A DNA stretch of 64,000 nt from DASTFP01 sp963744345 (GTDB lineage: Bacteria; Verrucomicrobiota; Verrucomicrobiia; Chthoniobacterales; Terrimicrobiaceae), in contig CAVUTD010000012.1 in assembly GCA_963744345.1 (NCBI GenBank), forward strand, positions 207,482 to 271,481. The letters are read 5' to 3'. Shown piece by piece: positions 15,269-24,640 of this stretch (positions within the stretch are counted from its first letter, which is position 1; every line of letters begins with the position of its first letter). The notes under the pieces were generated by a model. That model made no database searches and was not told the origin of the DNA. It worked only from the letters and a program-made list of their open reading frames with translations. The translations under genes were made by a program, and so were the position numbers.

Positions 15269-18049
15269 CTATGACAAGGCTAGCTCGGCCTTCCACTCGT
15301 CTTCTTTGCTATCAAAATGCAGCCTAAAGCCAACCTTCTTCGAGACGTGCTGCATCACGCTGTTGTCGGGAAGGATGTGCGCGAAGATACGGCTGAGCTT
15401 TTCCTTGCGGCCGATCTCAACGAGAAGGCGCAGCAGCTTTGTGCCGAGACCGTGGCCTTGCCATTGATCGCTGATCATGATTGCCCATTCCGCTTCATCT
15501 AGCCCGTGCAACTTGCTGAGTCGGCCGACCCCGAGAATCTCGTGGCGGGCAGTTTGTGGATTCTTATAATCAATGACCAGCGCGATCTCGCGGTCATAAT
15601 CGTTGAAGCAAATTCGCGTGAGCCGCTCGTGGGCGATGCGCGTCTCGAGCTTGAGCAGGCTAAAATAGCGAAACCGTACGCTCTGCTCGGATAGCGTTTT
15701 GTGGAATTCGATCATCAACGGCTCGTCGTCCGGCCGAATCGGCCGAAGGATGGCGATGGTGTTGTCGCGGAGCCGGCAACGCGCAACGTACTGTGAAGGA
15801 TACGGTCGGATCCCTGGGCGCGGGAGCTCGTCTTCACGCGCCTCGGCGCTGTGCAGAACCATCCGCGCGTCAAGGGCGATGAGGCCGCTGGCTGAGGCCA
15901 CCAGCGGGTTGATGTCGATCTCTTTGATCCAGCGCTGCTCGGCAACGAGTTGGCTGAACCGGACGAGCAATTGATCGAGCGCTGCAAGGTCGGCCGGGCC
16001 GCGGCCGCGCACGCCTTTAAGCGCGGCGAAGATGCGGGTTTGCTCGATTACCCGACGGGCAAGCGTGGCGTTCAGCGGTGGCAGCGCGAGCGCGCGATCC
16101 TTGAAAACCTCGACCAGCGGTCCGCCAGCGCCGAAAAGCAGGACCGGCCCGAACTGCGGATCAAGCCTGCTTCCGAGAATGAGCTCGCAGCCGTCGAACG
16201 CGATCATTGGCTCCACCGTGACGCCAAGGAAATCCTCGCCTCGATTATGTTTGGTTACAGCTAACTGGATTTGGCGGTATGCCCGCCGGACAGCCCCTGC
16301 GCCGCGCAGATTCAATTTCACGCCCCCCACGTCAGTTTTGTGTGTGATCGTCGCGGAGTAAACTTTAAGCACGACAGAGCTGCCAATGCTCTCTGCTAAC
16401 TTGACTGCTTCCTCTTCACTAAATGCGATGTGGGTCTCGACAACGGAAATGCCATAGGCGGCGAGAATTTCCTTCGATTGGACCTCTGTGAGAAGAGTGC
16501 GCTTTCCTCTACGCGCCGTTCGGATGATCTTGGCCACTTGGGAACGCTTAGCAAACTGGTTGTCGGAGTCTGCACCGACGGCCGGCGTTTCGTAGAGGCT
16601 CCGTAGATTGTCGGCGTAACGCCACATGTAAGCAAACGCGCGCATGGCCGTATCCGGATAGGGGAAGGTCGGGATGCCGGCATTGTTGAGGATCTCTTCG
16701 CCAACTCGCACTTGATCGCCGCCCATCCAACTCGCAAGGATCGGTTTCCCGTTAAACTTTGCGAAGCGTTTGAGCTGCTCAGCGGTCGCAGTGGGTTCGG
16801 TCGTTGCCTGTGGCGTCAGAATGACGAGCACACCGTCGTTGTTCGGATCTTTCGAGACGATCTCGAGCGCTTTCGCGTAACGTTCTGCACCGGCATCACC
16901 AAGGAGGTCTACGGGATTGTTCCGGCTCCCGTGCGCCGGAAGCAGATTGTTGAATGCATCGAAAGACTCGCGGGAGAGCTGGGCAATCTGGCCGCCGCTC
17001 GTTACAAGCATGTCGGTGGCGAGTGCGGCCGGTCCGCCAGCATTCGTCACGATGACTAGGCGCGGAGTGCGCGGGCGTGGTTGCTTAGCGAGCACTTCCG
17101 CCATGTTGAAGAGTTCGGGAATCGTATTTACGCGTAGGACGCCCACGCGCCGAAACGCGGCATCTAGCACCTCGTCATTACCGGTAAGGGAGCCTGTGTG
17201 CGAAGCCGCCGCGTTCGATGCGGCTTCGGAGCGGCCGACCTTGATGACAATAATGGGCTTGGTGAGCGCCACTTCGCGCGCAGCAGAAAGAAACGAGCGC
17301 GCGTTGCCAATGCTCTCCATGTAGATCACGATGCTTTTCGTGCTTGGATCGTCCCCCAGATAGTAAATCAGGTCGCCCCAGTTCACATCGAGCATCGAAC
17401 CGACCGAGACAAAGGCGCTGAAGCCAACCTTCTCGCGCAGGCCCCAATCCAGGATGGCCGTACACAACCCGACACTTTGGCTAATGAATCCTACGCTTCC
17501 GGGCAGCGCCATGTCGGCCGCGACGGTCGCATTCAGCGCAATCCGCGGTCGCATCACCCCGAGGCAATTCGGCCCAATGATCCGCATTTTACTGCCTCGC
17601 AGTTCCTTGAGAACTTGCTTCTCCAGCTCACGGCCTGCTTGGCCGCGCTCTTCGAACCCGGCCGAAATAATTATCGCACCCTTCACACCCGCCTCGACGC
17701 ATTCGCCGATCAGAGCAGGCACGGTGGGCGCCGGCGTGGCAACTACCGCTAAGTCGACAGCATGCTGGGCCGCGCTGATCCTTGGAAAAGCAGTGATGCC
17801 GAATACTCGCCTGCGCCTCGGATTCACCGGGATGAGCGTGCCGCCAAAGTTGCCGGCTTTTAGATTTTCCATCAGCGTCCGTCCGACGCTTCCTTCGGTT
17901 TCCGTTGCGCCGATCACAGCCACCGACCGCGGAGCGAGCATCATTTCCAGTGCGGGCCGGCGCTCACGGAGTATATCGTGAACGCGCTCAAGTTTCGGCG
18001 GAGCGATGGCTCTCACGGCCTTAACGAAGCTGCGGCAGCGCGCGGGCAT
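15269..18049 (-). CDS. ADP-forming acyl-CoA synthetase fused to a GNAT acetyltransferase
   Basis: Large fusion of about 926 residues from ATG 18049 (946 from ATG 18109, which would overlap the next gene more). Numbering from 18109: CoA-binding domain about 55-150 (VAVIGATETEGSVG), succinyl-CoA-ligase-like domains with the phosphohistidine H304 in ASHTGSL, an ATP-grasp domain about 530-740 (SVVLKVYSATITHKTDVGGV), and a GNAT domain at about 790-940 (QGHGLGTKLLRLLVEIGRKE). Such Pat/Pka-like proteins either make acyl-CoA from acetate and ATP or acetylate lysines of acyl-CoA synthetases. An upstream cNMP-binding protein gene fits cAMP-linked control of acetylation, known from mycobacterial and other Pat enzymes; here this is inference. 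Confidence 0.93.
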   Translation of the reverse strand: MPARCRSFVKAVRAIAPPKLERVHDILRERRPALEMMLAPRSVAVIGATETEGSVGRTLMENLKAGNFGGTLIPVNPRRRRVFGITAFPRISAAQHAVDLAVVATPAPTVPALIGECVEAGVKGAIIISAGFEERGQAGRELEKQVLKELRGSKMRIIGPNCLGVMRPRIALNATVAADMALPGSVGFISQSVGLCTAILDWGLREKVGFSAFVSVGSMLDVNWGDLIYYLGDDPSTKSIVIYMESIGNARSFLSAAREVALTKPIIVIKVGRSEAASNAAASHTGSLTGNDEVLDAAFRRVGVLRVNTIPELFNMAEVLAKQPRPRTPRLVIVTNAGGPAALATDMLVTSGGQIAQLSRESFDAFNNLLPAHGSRNNPVDLLGDAGAERYAKALEIVSKDPNNDGVLVILTPQATTEPTATAEQLKRFAKFNGKPILASWMGGDQVRVGEEILNNAGIPTFPYPDTAMRAFAYMWRYADNLRSLYETPAVGADSDNQFAKRSQVAKIIRTARRGKRTLLTEVQSKEILAAYGISVVETHIAFSEEEAVKLAESIGSSVVLKVYSATITHKTDVGGVKLNLRGAGAVRRAYRQIQLAVTKHNRGEDFLGVTVEPMIAFDGCELILGSRLDPQFGPVLLFGAGGPLVEVFKDRALALPPLNATLARRVIEQTRIFAALKGVRGRGPADLAALDQLLVRFSQLVAEQRWIKEIDINPLVASASGLIALDARMVLHSAEAREDELPRPGIRPYPSQYVARCRLRDNTIAILRPIRPDDEPLMIEFHKTLSEQSVRFRYFSLLKLETRIAHERLTRICFNDYDREIALVIDYKNPQTARHEILGVGRLSKLHGLDEAEWAIMISDQWQGHGLGTKLLRLLVEIGRKEKLSRIFAHILPDNSVMQHVSKKVGFRLHFDSKEDEWKAELALS

Positions 18050-18491
18050 GGGCGTCGGGCGTCTGGCTTTTCTCGGCTTGGGTGCGAACCCGTCTTTCGA
18101 AGCCGACAATCACCGAGGCGGCCAGCGCTACACCGATCACCCGCAGCCACGCTGCTGCATCGAGTGGGGGGGAGTGGAAGGCCACGTTCATAAATGGCAT
18201 GCAACTGAAGGCCGCCTGCGAGACGATCATCGTGACGACGCCCGCTAGCAGCCAACGATTCAACGGTGCGCCAAGTGACGATAAGGGACGGCTGACCGAG
18301 CGGCCACTAAAAAGGTAAAACAGGCTGCACCACTGCCCGGCCGCGAAAGCACACGAAGTAGCGACGCCTTCGGGTTCAATCTCCAGCCTAAAGCTGTCGG
18401 CATTTGCCTCAAGTCGTTGCCGAACGCGAAATGGCCGCGGACTCGCCGGATCCAGGCCCAGCGTCTTGGGTTGATCAAGCACGCCGAGCAT
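18021..18491 (-). pseudogene. chimera: oxidoreductase N-terminus joined to P-type ATPase C-terminus
   Basis: A continuous 156-codon frame made of two unrelated parts. Residues 1 to about 58 (LGLDPASPRPFRVRQRLEA, then LEIEPEG and FAAGQW) are the start of a ferredoxin-reductase-like subunit of hydrogenase/sulfhydrogenase gamma type. From LFYLFSGRSVSRP on it is the last helices of a cation-transporting P-type ATPase (APLNRWLLAGVV, then PFMNVAFHSPPLDAAAWLRV). A deletion has fused them in frame. It overlaps the cNMP-binding gene by 17 bases and the synthetase start. Unlikely to be functional. Confidence 0.7.
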
Positions 18492-18936
18492 AGAAATCGA
18501 GTAACTGCATGCGCGTTGCTTGAAGCCGCTGCAACAGAATTTGGCCTACACGCTTGGTGATATCGTAGCCAAAGTCATGGTCCTCTTCCGCGATCTGTCG
18601 GATTGCCTGCGCATCAAAGGCTACGACGCGGGTGTTATCGATGGATCGCGCGCTGAAATGCCACTGATACGGTGGAAACAGCGATGAGGACCCCAGCACT
18701 TCGCCCTCTCCAATCGTTTGAATTGTGATGACGCCCATGCCAGGCGCGAATGTCTCCAGCGCGACTCGTCCGGCGTGGATGAGATAGAAACGATCGGCCT
18801 TTGATCCCTCCAGGAAGATTTGTTGCTGCACGCCGAAGTGCAGTTCTGAAGCGCATTGGTTAATCCGCGGGAAATAGTCGGATTTGAGTCGGTGCCAGAA
18901 CGGGTGTTCGGCGATGACTTGTTCGAGCGTGCGCAT
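18475..18936 (-). CDS. cyclic nucleotide-binding domain protein
   Basis: Protein of 153 residues with only a cNMP-binding domain: FLEGSKADRFYLIHAGRVALE, then GEGEVLGSSSLFPPYQWHFSARSID, the phosphate-binding cassette region. There is no Crp-type helix-turn-helix at the C-terminus (ends RLQATRMQLLDFYARRA), so it is a free-standing sensor or regulatory subunit. It precedes the remains of a hydrogenase/ATPase cluster and the synthetase-GNAT gene on the same strand, suggesting an energy-limitation regulon. Confidence 0.85.
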   Translation of the reverse strand: MRTLEQVIAEHPFWHRLKSDYFPRINQCASELHFGVQQQIFLEGSKADRFYLIHAGRVALETFAPGMGVITIQTIGEGEVLGSSSLFPPYQWHFSARSIDNTRVVAFDAQAIRQIAEEDHDFGYDITKRVGQILLQRLQATRMQLLDFYARRA

Positions 18937-18962
18937 GGTCTCCTCTCAAGCGTTACGGTCGT

Positions 18963-19246
18963 TTAGAACGTGCGAGCGGCTTTGGATGCAATCTCGGCTG
19001 CCTGAGCAAAAGCCTCCTCTGCCTCGCGTTTTAGCCGCCTCCTTGCGGATGTGAAGGATTACTCGCGCCACTTGACGCGCTTCACTCTTTGTAATCTTGC
19101 TGTCAGCCCACGCTTTCTGCAAGGATTTCACAAGAAGATCGCCTGGCCAACGGACACACGCTTCTCGATGGTTGCTGAGCCATTCCGCGAGCTTGTAGAG
19201 TTCATGATATGTGAGTTCGCCATCCTCGATAATGGTATAACAGGAC
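18963..19246 (-). pseudogene. hypothetical protein, truncated and frameshifted
   Basis: Minus-strand frame reads IIEDGELTYHELYKLAEWL, then HREACVRWPGDLLVKSLQKA, KITKSEARQVARVILHIRKE, and, after a one-base shift, EAEEAFAQAAEIASKAARTF and TAA at 18963. The coding character is strong, but the start is missing: a TAG lies just upstream near 19250. Family not recognised; the Glu/Ala-rich tail looks like a helical accessory protein. The left end abuts the SDR relic on the other strand. Confidence 0.5.
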
Positions 19247-19328
19247 TAGGGCCAGAAAGTCGACGAACTCCGTGGCTATTCGCCGTGAAGGAGCAAATGG
19301 AAATGGCCGAGGCCCGCCGCCTCCAAGG

Positions 19329-19683
19329 AAGAAGAAATCGGGGCGACTGTCGCCACCATCCTTAAGCAGGTTGGCACTGTTGATGTGCTTGTGAACAACG
19401 CTGGCTTCGGCCTTTACCGGACCGGTCGAGGACATTGGCATAGACGAAGCGCTATATCAGTTCGAAGTGAATCTTTTTGGATTGGCCCGCCTGACGCAGC
19501 TGCCATGCGTGAAAAGGGGGCTGGCACAATCGTCAATATCTCTTCAATGGGAGGCAAGCTCTACACTCTGCTTGGGGCCTGGTATCACGCAACCAAGCTT
19601 GCGCTTGAAGGCTGGTCGGATTGCCTGAGACTAGAGCTTGCTCCATTTGGTATCCGGGTGGTCATTGTCGAGCCGGGATTGAC
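19329..19683 (+). pseudogene. short-chain dehydrogenase fragment, frameshifted
   Basis: SDR pieces in order: VDVLVNNAGFG, then (shifted) TGPVEDIGIDEALYQFEVNLFGLARLTQ, then (shifted) MREKGAGTIVNISSMGGK with the catalytic Ser, AWYHATKLALEGWSDCLRLE with the YxxxK pair, and IRVVIVEPG. The N-terminal Rossmann GxxxGxG part is missing. The frame runs straight into an integrase fragment at about 19684. Confidence 0.8.
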
Positions 19684-20079
19684 TAGGGCCGCGGCTTCAT
19701 CGAATGCGGCGCTTCCAAAACAAAAACCGCCCGCCGCAGGTTGGTCCAGATTTCAGAAAATCTGGCCGCCTGGCTTGCACCCCATTTCCGGGAAAATGGC
19801 CCGGTGCGCCCCCCGTTCATCACCTACCGCCGCAAGTTCGCCAAGGCCCTCAGGGCTGCCGGCATCAAAGAATGGCCGGACAACGCGCTGCGGCATAGCT
19901 TCGCCAGCTACCACCTGGCCGCCGGCCAGGATGCCGCAGCGACCGCTTTGCAACTTGGGCACACCGAATCGCGCACGTTGTTTCAGCATTACCGTGAATT
20001 AGTTCGTGCCCAGGACGCCCGGGCTTACTGGCAAATCAAACCCGACGACAACGTGGTGGCCTTCCGAAAAACGGCATGA
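19684..20079 (+). pseudogene. tyrosine recombinase, C-terminal fragment
   Basis: Catalytic half of a phage-type integrase. The piece reads GRGFIECGASKTKTARRRLV, then LAAWLAPHFRENGPV, NALRHSFASYHLA (second catalytic Arg with its His), LGHTESRTLFQHYRELV (catalytic His and Tyr nucleophile) and ends VVAFRKTA at TGA. The N-terminal core-binding domain and first Arg are missing; the left end is the SDR junction. Marks a former integrated element. Confidence 0.85.
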
Positions 20080-20138
20080 AAGGCAGCCCTGATCCGTGCA
20101 CGCGCAAACCATGGCGCCGGGGCGCGTATCTAGGAAGC

Positions 20139-20351
20139 ATGAAACAACTGGCCACCACCGCCGTCTTGCTGGTCTTCCTGGCCGGCAGCGCCCTTGCCGG
20201 TTCCTACCGCGTCACCTATTCGTTGCGTGGTTCTGGTAAACGAATAACCGTGCAGGCCGAAAGCACGGCGGAAGCACGGCGCGTGGTGAAAGATCTTTTT
20301 CCGCAAGCCGTGGTAACCGGGGCGCACAAGGTGCGGGGATCCGAAAAGTGA
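20139..20351 (+). CDS. small exported protein
   Basis: Protein of 70 residues starting at ATG 20139, behind TAGGAAGC. It has a clear signal peptide (MKQLATTAVLLVFLAGSALA, about 20 residues with AxA) and a short mature domain GSYRVTYSLRGSGKRITVQAE with an alpha/beta pattern. It lies 59 bases after the integrase fragment, a place typical of element-borne accessory genes. Function unknown. Confidence 0.65.
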   Translation: MKQLATTAVLLVFLAGSALAGSYRVTYSLRGSGKRITVQAESTAEARRVVKDLFPQAVVTGAHKVRGSEK

Positions 20352-20685
20352 ATCGAGGCAGAAGCTGGCGGAGCCTGTTGATTCCAATCCAGATGTCGTA
20401 GGTCTGCGGGACCGCCTTGCAATTCCTGAGCCCAAGTTCATTGAGTTCAGTCAGAAAGGTCTTACCGCTCTTCTGGGTGACTTGAGCATCATGCGGGAGA
20501 AAGTGGCTGCCGTAGAAATAGCCCTTTGCGAGCATGCGGGCCACGCGCTGAACCGGCGTGAGATCCAGATCGCTATCGCAGTCAATGACGCGGATCTCGG
20601 GGCCTACGATCTGGAAGAACCAGGTGACGGTGTTAAGTGGCGACCCGAGGTCCCACGCAGTGTGGACCAGGGCCGAATTATCCAC
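20350..20685 (-). pseudogene. phage terminase large subunit, nuclease-domain fragment
   Basis: Minus-strand translation gives VHTAWDLGSPLNTVTWFFQI, VIDCDSDLDLTPVQRVARML, YFYGSHFLPHDA, then KSGKTFLTELNELGLRNCK and IWIGINRLRQLLPRFTF. AWDLG is the first acidic motif of the terminase RNase H-like nuclease, and HFLPHDA and the following are typical of the same domain. The ATPase half is absent and the C-terminus is cut where the small exported gene begins. In-frame terminase-like sequence may extend upstream to about 20760. Confidence 0.75.
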
Positions 20686-20870
20686 CTTAGCGCGCTGGAT
20701 CGCTCCCTGTCGGGGCGACCCCTCTCCCCGGCAGGCGTGAAGGCGTTTGCTGATCCCGAGATGATTCTCATCGCAGAAATGAATGGTGAGAACGCGGGGC
20801 GTGGCTCTGTCGCTGCCGAATTTCGATGAAATTCTCTCACGAACAAAGAGGACTCCGCATTTGCTTAGAC

Positions 20871-21130
20871 TGCCTCATATTTTCTGGCTGATGAAGACTC
20901 GCCGAATCAACTGGGGAAGGCAGGTCATTTATGGAATCGCTTCGCGATTCCGTGACCGAGGACTACATGCTTGCCTTCTCTACGAACAGTTTGTTTCTGC
21001 CAAAGAGCGATATGCCAACGCCACGCTTGGTTGGATCGAGGAAAGCAATACGGAAATTTTGGAGAATTGCCTTATGCTCGGAGCGATCCAACAACAAGAA
21101 TGGCGGATCTACGAGAAATTCTTATTCTAG
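20871..21130 (+). pseudogene. GNAT-type acyltransferase, C-terminal fragment
   Basis: The frame ending at 21130 reads RINWGRQVIYGIASRFRDRG, then LHACLLYEQFVSAKERYANA, LGWIEESNTEILENCLMLGA and WRIYEKFLF. The acetyl-CoA loop (RFRDRGL) and the WI-E-N pattern are those of the GNAT domain of about 380-residue proteins. The first three quarters are missing. Confidence 0.6.
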
Positions 21131-21298
21131 CTGGGGTGCGACAATACTTAAGGCCTTCTCACATTAATTCTGTAGTGCTTCAGACCAGGCTAAACAGCAC
21201 GAGCGGGAGTCCAACTCAATAACGAACCATGTTGGAGAATTTGATCCGTGTAAGGGCTATTCGGTGACTTGCGCCGGATTAAGTAGTCGGTAAAAGCT

Positions 21299-23476
21299 TT
21301 GTTCGAGCGGATTTGTCAACTTCTAAGAACAGCCAGTTCTTGGTTTCTCCTTCGACTGGCCTCTTTCCTCCTGCTGATGACTACTGTGCATCGCGTCCCA
21401 GCCTGGGCAAAGGGGCCGCTCTGGCTTGCGGTCTTTTTTGCCGGCCTATGGACCTTCCTCGCGCTAATCCGAGAATCAGGACGCGCCGTCGACTTGCTGA
21501 TCCCTCGTCTGGAGCATGGGAAGCAGTGGCTAGCCGAATGGAACCGGAAGCACGAAAGCAAGTGGAGAATGGTGCCGTTGATCTGCGCTGTTGGAATCGC
21601 GACCAGCGCGATCTACCGCGCCTGGCCCGCGTGGCAGTTTATGGGCAATTCTTCGCTCGTTGAGGATGAGATCGCCAATATCGCGACGCATACGTCGCGA
21701 GGATTCATTCCGGCCGTCAGCACTTATAAGCTCGCTCGAAACCACGTTTTCTATAATGTCCTCAGCACTGCTCTGCCGGGCGCCTCTTCGACCGTTCCCC
21801 TCAGGGCGCGGCTGGTCTCTTTTCTTTCCGTCATTACCGCGCTGGCGCTGCTCGTTGTCTACGCCAAGAATCGCGGGTGGTTGCTGGCTGGACTCGCATG
21901 CGCCGGCCTCGTCGCGGGCAATTTCTCGACACTGGAAGTCATCCTTGAAGCGCGGGGCTACGGATTCATCTTCCTCTGCGCCATGTTGAGCTGCGTGGCT
22001 TTTGCTGAGTGGCTGCGCACAGCCAGCCGGCTTTGGCTGAAGATTCTGGCAGTATCGTGTGTGCTGGGGACGTATACGCTTTCTTTTTACATTGTTTTCG
22101 GAGGCATTCTTTTGCTTCTCGCCTTTTGCTATCGCCCGTCAAAGGACACTCTGCTGGCAGTCCTACTTTCGCTGGCGGCCATCGCGATGTTGTACCTGCC
22201 TATTGCGGGCGAACTCCATAAGGTTTTCCAGGGTTTTGCCCTCAAATACGGCCGTGAAATGTCCAACTTCAACTCCATCGAGGGAGTATATCGCACTCTG
22301 CAGTATTTTTTTCCGGACCAGTTGATGCAGATCAACGCGCCGCATTGCGTTGTGCTTACTCTCTTAGTGCTGCTTTACGTTGCATTTGGACGCCTCGCAC
22401 GAGTGCACGACCGCCTTTCAGCTGCCGGTGTGGGTGTGGCTGTCGGCGGGTTCTTGGCCTTCTGTTTATTTTACCAAGTTGTCCCTCTCCGAGTCAGCGC
22501 CTATTTGGCTGCGCCGTTGGCATTTCTCGGCGCCGTCTCGACGGGTTCGATACTTTCAGCGCGTTCTCTGGCACCTTGTCGTTCGCTTGCCCAAATCGGA
22601 TTCTCTCTGTTCGTGATCGCTGTCTTAGTGAAGTCCCAGATTTCCGAGCCGCTGACCGCGAGTCAGAACTGGAGAGACATCGGGCTCTTCATTGAGCGTG
22701 CATTTCCAGAGGGGACGCGTGTTTGGGTCGGAGGAAGGTATGGCAGACTGTTGCAGTGGAATCTTTCGTCCCGTAAAATGCCGGAGGGAGGGATTCTCGA
22801 TGAAGGAGGGCTTGAGAGTGGCCGACTAGTTGCCGTGGAAGGATTCATTAAAGACGATGACGAGAAGAAACGTCTTCGATGGGAGAATCTTCCAGAGAAC
22901 GTTCGCTTTGTGACGATCCCCCTGCGCATAAACTACCAGAGGATCTTCTTCGTGCCGCCCACGTCCCGAGGAATTCGTTCAATCAGCGTTGACAATCGCC
23001 TGCTGAACCCTTGGGTTTCCGGACGCCAGCCGTATGATCCTGGCCTGCTGGCAAAGTCGGTGGGCCATGGCGACTTTCTCCGTTCCAAACATGCCGCGGA
23101 GATAACTCCTGGTCCTTCGTCGATTCCGGAGACCCGAGTTGCCCTGCCCATGGAGATCCCCCTTCCAGCCGCACTGATAGTAGAACTCGATCCCACCACA
23201 TCGGCCGGAACATGCAATTTGCTCTTCAGCCAAAGTTTGAAGGATAAGTCGGTCTCTGCCGAAGTAAGATATGCTGGGGGCAATTGGCGGCCAGCCTCGA
23301 ATGTTTTTATTCTCGGAGAATTCGTTAGTATTGCGCTGGAGCGAGATGATTACAAGTCGGTCAGAATCCGCTTCGAACAGAAACCATCATTTTCAAATCG
23401 GATTTCAGGTATAGAGCGACCGCCTTTTGGTTTGCTTGATGGTTGGACAACTCCCAGCAAGACCCGGATTCCTTAA
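21299..23476 (+). CDS. large membrane protein, GT-C glycosyltransferase-like
   Basis: Protein of 725 residues with about 11-12 predicted membrane helices in the first 460 residues and a soluble C-terminal domain. The first extracytoplasmic loop contains SLVEDEIANIATHTSRGF; an acidic DE motif in this loop is typical of GT-C transferases (PMT/ArnT type) that use lipid-linked sugars. No exact family can be named. The frame opens after TAG 21284 and the TTG at 21299 is the first usable start; an ATG start would cut the first helix. Stands alone with long flanks. A transfer of sugar to protein or polymer outside the membrane is inferred. Confidence 0.78.
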   Translation: MFERICQLLRTASSWFLLRLASFLLLMTTVHRVPAWAKGPLWLAVFFAGLWTFLALIRESGRAVDLLIPRLEHGKQWLAEWNRKHESKWRMVPLICAVGIATSAIYRAWPAWQFMGNSSLVEDEIANIATHTSRGFIPAVSTYKLARNHVFYNVLSTALPGASSTVPLRARLVSFLSVITALALLVVYAKNRGWLLAGLACAGLVAGNFSTLEVILEARGYGFIFLCAMLSCVAFAEWLRTASRLWLKILAVSCVLGTYTLSFYIVFGGILLLLAFCYRPSKDTLLAVLLSLAAIAMLYLPIAGELHKVFQGFALKYGREMSNFNSIEGVYRTLQYFFPDQLMQINAPHCVVLTLLVLLYVAFGRLARVHDRLSAAGVGVAVGGFLAFCLFYQVVPLRVSAYLAAPLAFLGAVSTGSILSARSLAPCRSLAQIGFSLFVIAVLVKSQISEPLTASQNWRDIGLFIERAFPEGTRVWVGGRYGRLLQWNLSSRKMPEGGILDEGGLESGRLVAVEGFIKDDDEKKRLRWENLPENVRFVTIPLRINYQRIFFVPPTSRGIRSISVDNRLLNPWVSGRQPYDPGLLAKSVGHGDFLRSKHAAEITPGPSSIPETRVALPMEIPLPAALIVELDPTTSAGTCNLLFSQSLKDKSVSAEVRYAGGNWRPASNVFILGEFVSIALERDDYKSVRIRFEQKPSFSNRISGIERPPFGLLDGWTTPSKTRIP

Positions 23477-23680
23477 ATGATTTCCAAAAAGAATGCGAAG
23501 CGCGCTTGAAACCTTGCCAGCGCAGAGGGCAACTCCCGGAGTTCCCTAACGAACTGACCCCCGCGAATCTTCCGTCGAGAGACACTCGGCGTTCGCACCG
23601 CATTCAAGTGACCGATGAAGCGACGCTTCTCACCCGGAGATTTGGAGATTTCGGTTGTCGTAACTTACAGTCTCTCCTGT

Positions 23681-23895
23681 ATGAATCCGCTCGAACAAGA
23701 ACCAAGGCGATACGAATACCTGATCATTTTCGACAGCTGTAGCTCTGACCCCGACGTGGACGAAGCGACACGCATACGCTCTTGAATCACTATGGTGAAG
23801 AAGACTGGGAACTCGTCTCCGTTTGTGCTCCGGTTAAGACTCACAAAGGTGAAAGCTTTTGCTATTACTTCAAGCGCCCTGTCGTAGCTGGATAA
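23681..23895 (+). pseudogene. DUF4177-like small protein, frameshifted
   Basis: Starts at ATG 23681 as MNPLEQEPRRYEYLIIFDS; after a one-base shift near 23775 continues LLNHYGEEDWELVSVCAPVK and FCYYFKRPVVAG, TAA at 23893. The pattern YEYxxx...LNxxGxExWELVSV is that of DUF4177. Only one indel is needed to restore a 71-residue protein. Confidence 0.6.
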
Positions 23896-24150
23896 AATAA
23901 GGCAGGGTAGGGATGGATCACAAAAACGTCATGGTCGTCGTCGATTTTCTCCAAGCATTGCTGACTCCGGCCATCGCTGGTTTTGACGGCGGTTCGATCT
24001 AGGCTTAGAGAGCAACGTCAAATTATGCATGCTTAATATGATCCGCTCCGCATAGCCTACCGCCATGGAGGAAAACGCCCGATGCGCCGTCATCTTGAGG
24101 ATCACAATTTCGGCTCGCTCATGATGCTCGCAGTCACCGCCGGTGCTTTC

Positions 24151-24183
24151 CTGCTGGTAACCTGCTGGTAACCTGCTGGTAAC
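24151..24183 (+). repeat. tandem repeat, three 11-bp units
   Basis: CTGCTGGTAAC is repeated three times without change, followed by a partial unit. No coding role seen. Confidence 0.85.
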
Positions 24184-24234
24184 CTGGATGGCAACCAGGC
24201 GTTTGTTTTTCCTCCTCCTAGCATCTCCAATCCC

Positions 24235-24582
24235 TTGAAAGCTGATTGGCAAGGGCACGTCCTTGTTTCGAGTGGCTACGTTGAGCTTGGAATGTTAGAG
24301 GATGCGGCCGTTGTACTCGAGGAAATCGCACCCGAGGACAAGACTCGCAATGAGGTGCTTGGGGCGCGTGTTAACCGCCATTTTGCTCCGGGCGCAAGCC
24401 ATTCATCCCAAGGTTGCCGTGATTGCTTTCAACTTGGCCTGCTACGCCAGTGTCGCCGCACGCTTTGAGGAAGCGAAAACTCGTCTCCAACATGCGATCG
24501 AGCTCGATAAAGAGATTCGCGGCTGGCGCTCGACGATGAAGATCTGCGACCTTTGTGGGATTGGATTGCTCACCTACATTAG
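24235..24582 (+). pseudogene. TPR protein paralogue, deleted and frameshifted
   Basis: Second copy of the gene at 5438-5923. Matching pieces are WQGHVLVSSGYVELGMLEDA, EEIAPEDKTRNEVL, then after an internal deletion LLRAQAIHPKVAVIAFNLAC and EEAKTRLQHAIELDKE, and finally DLRPLWDWIAHLH before TAG 24580-24582. Two or three frame changes and loss of the middle repeats show that it is dead. Confidence 0.8.
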
Positions 24583-24640
24583 GCATCCCGAAGATGGCGA
24601 CAATCATCCTACAGCGTGTCCGCTAAAGTTTTGCACCGGA

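Noticed and set aside
24151..24183. CRISPR-like array
   Set aside because: The 11-bp units are directly adjacent without spacers; it is a simple tandem repeat.
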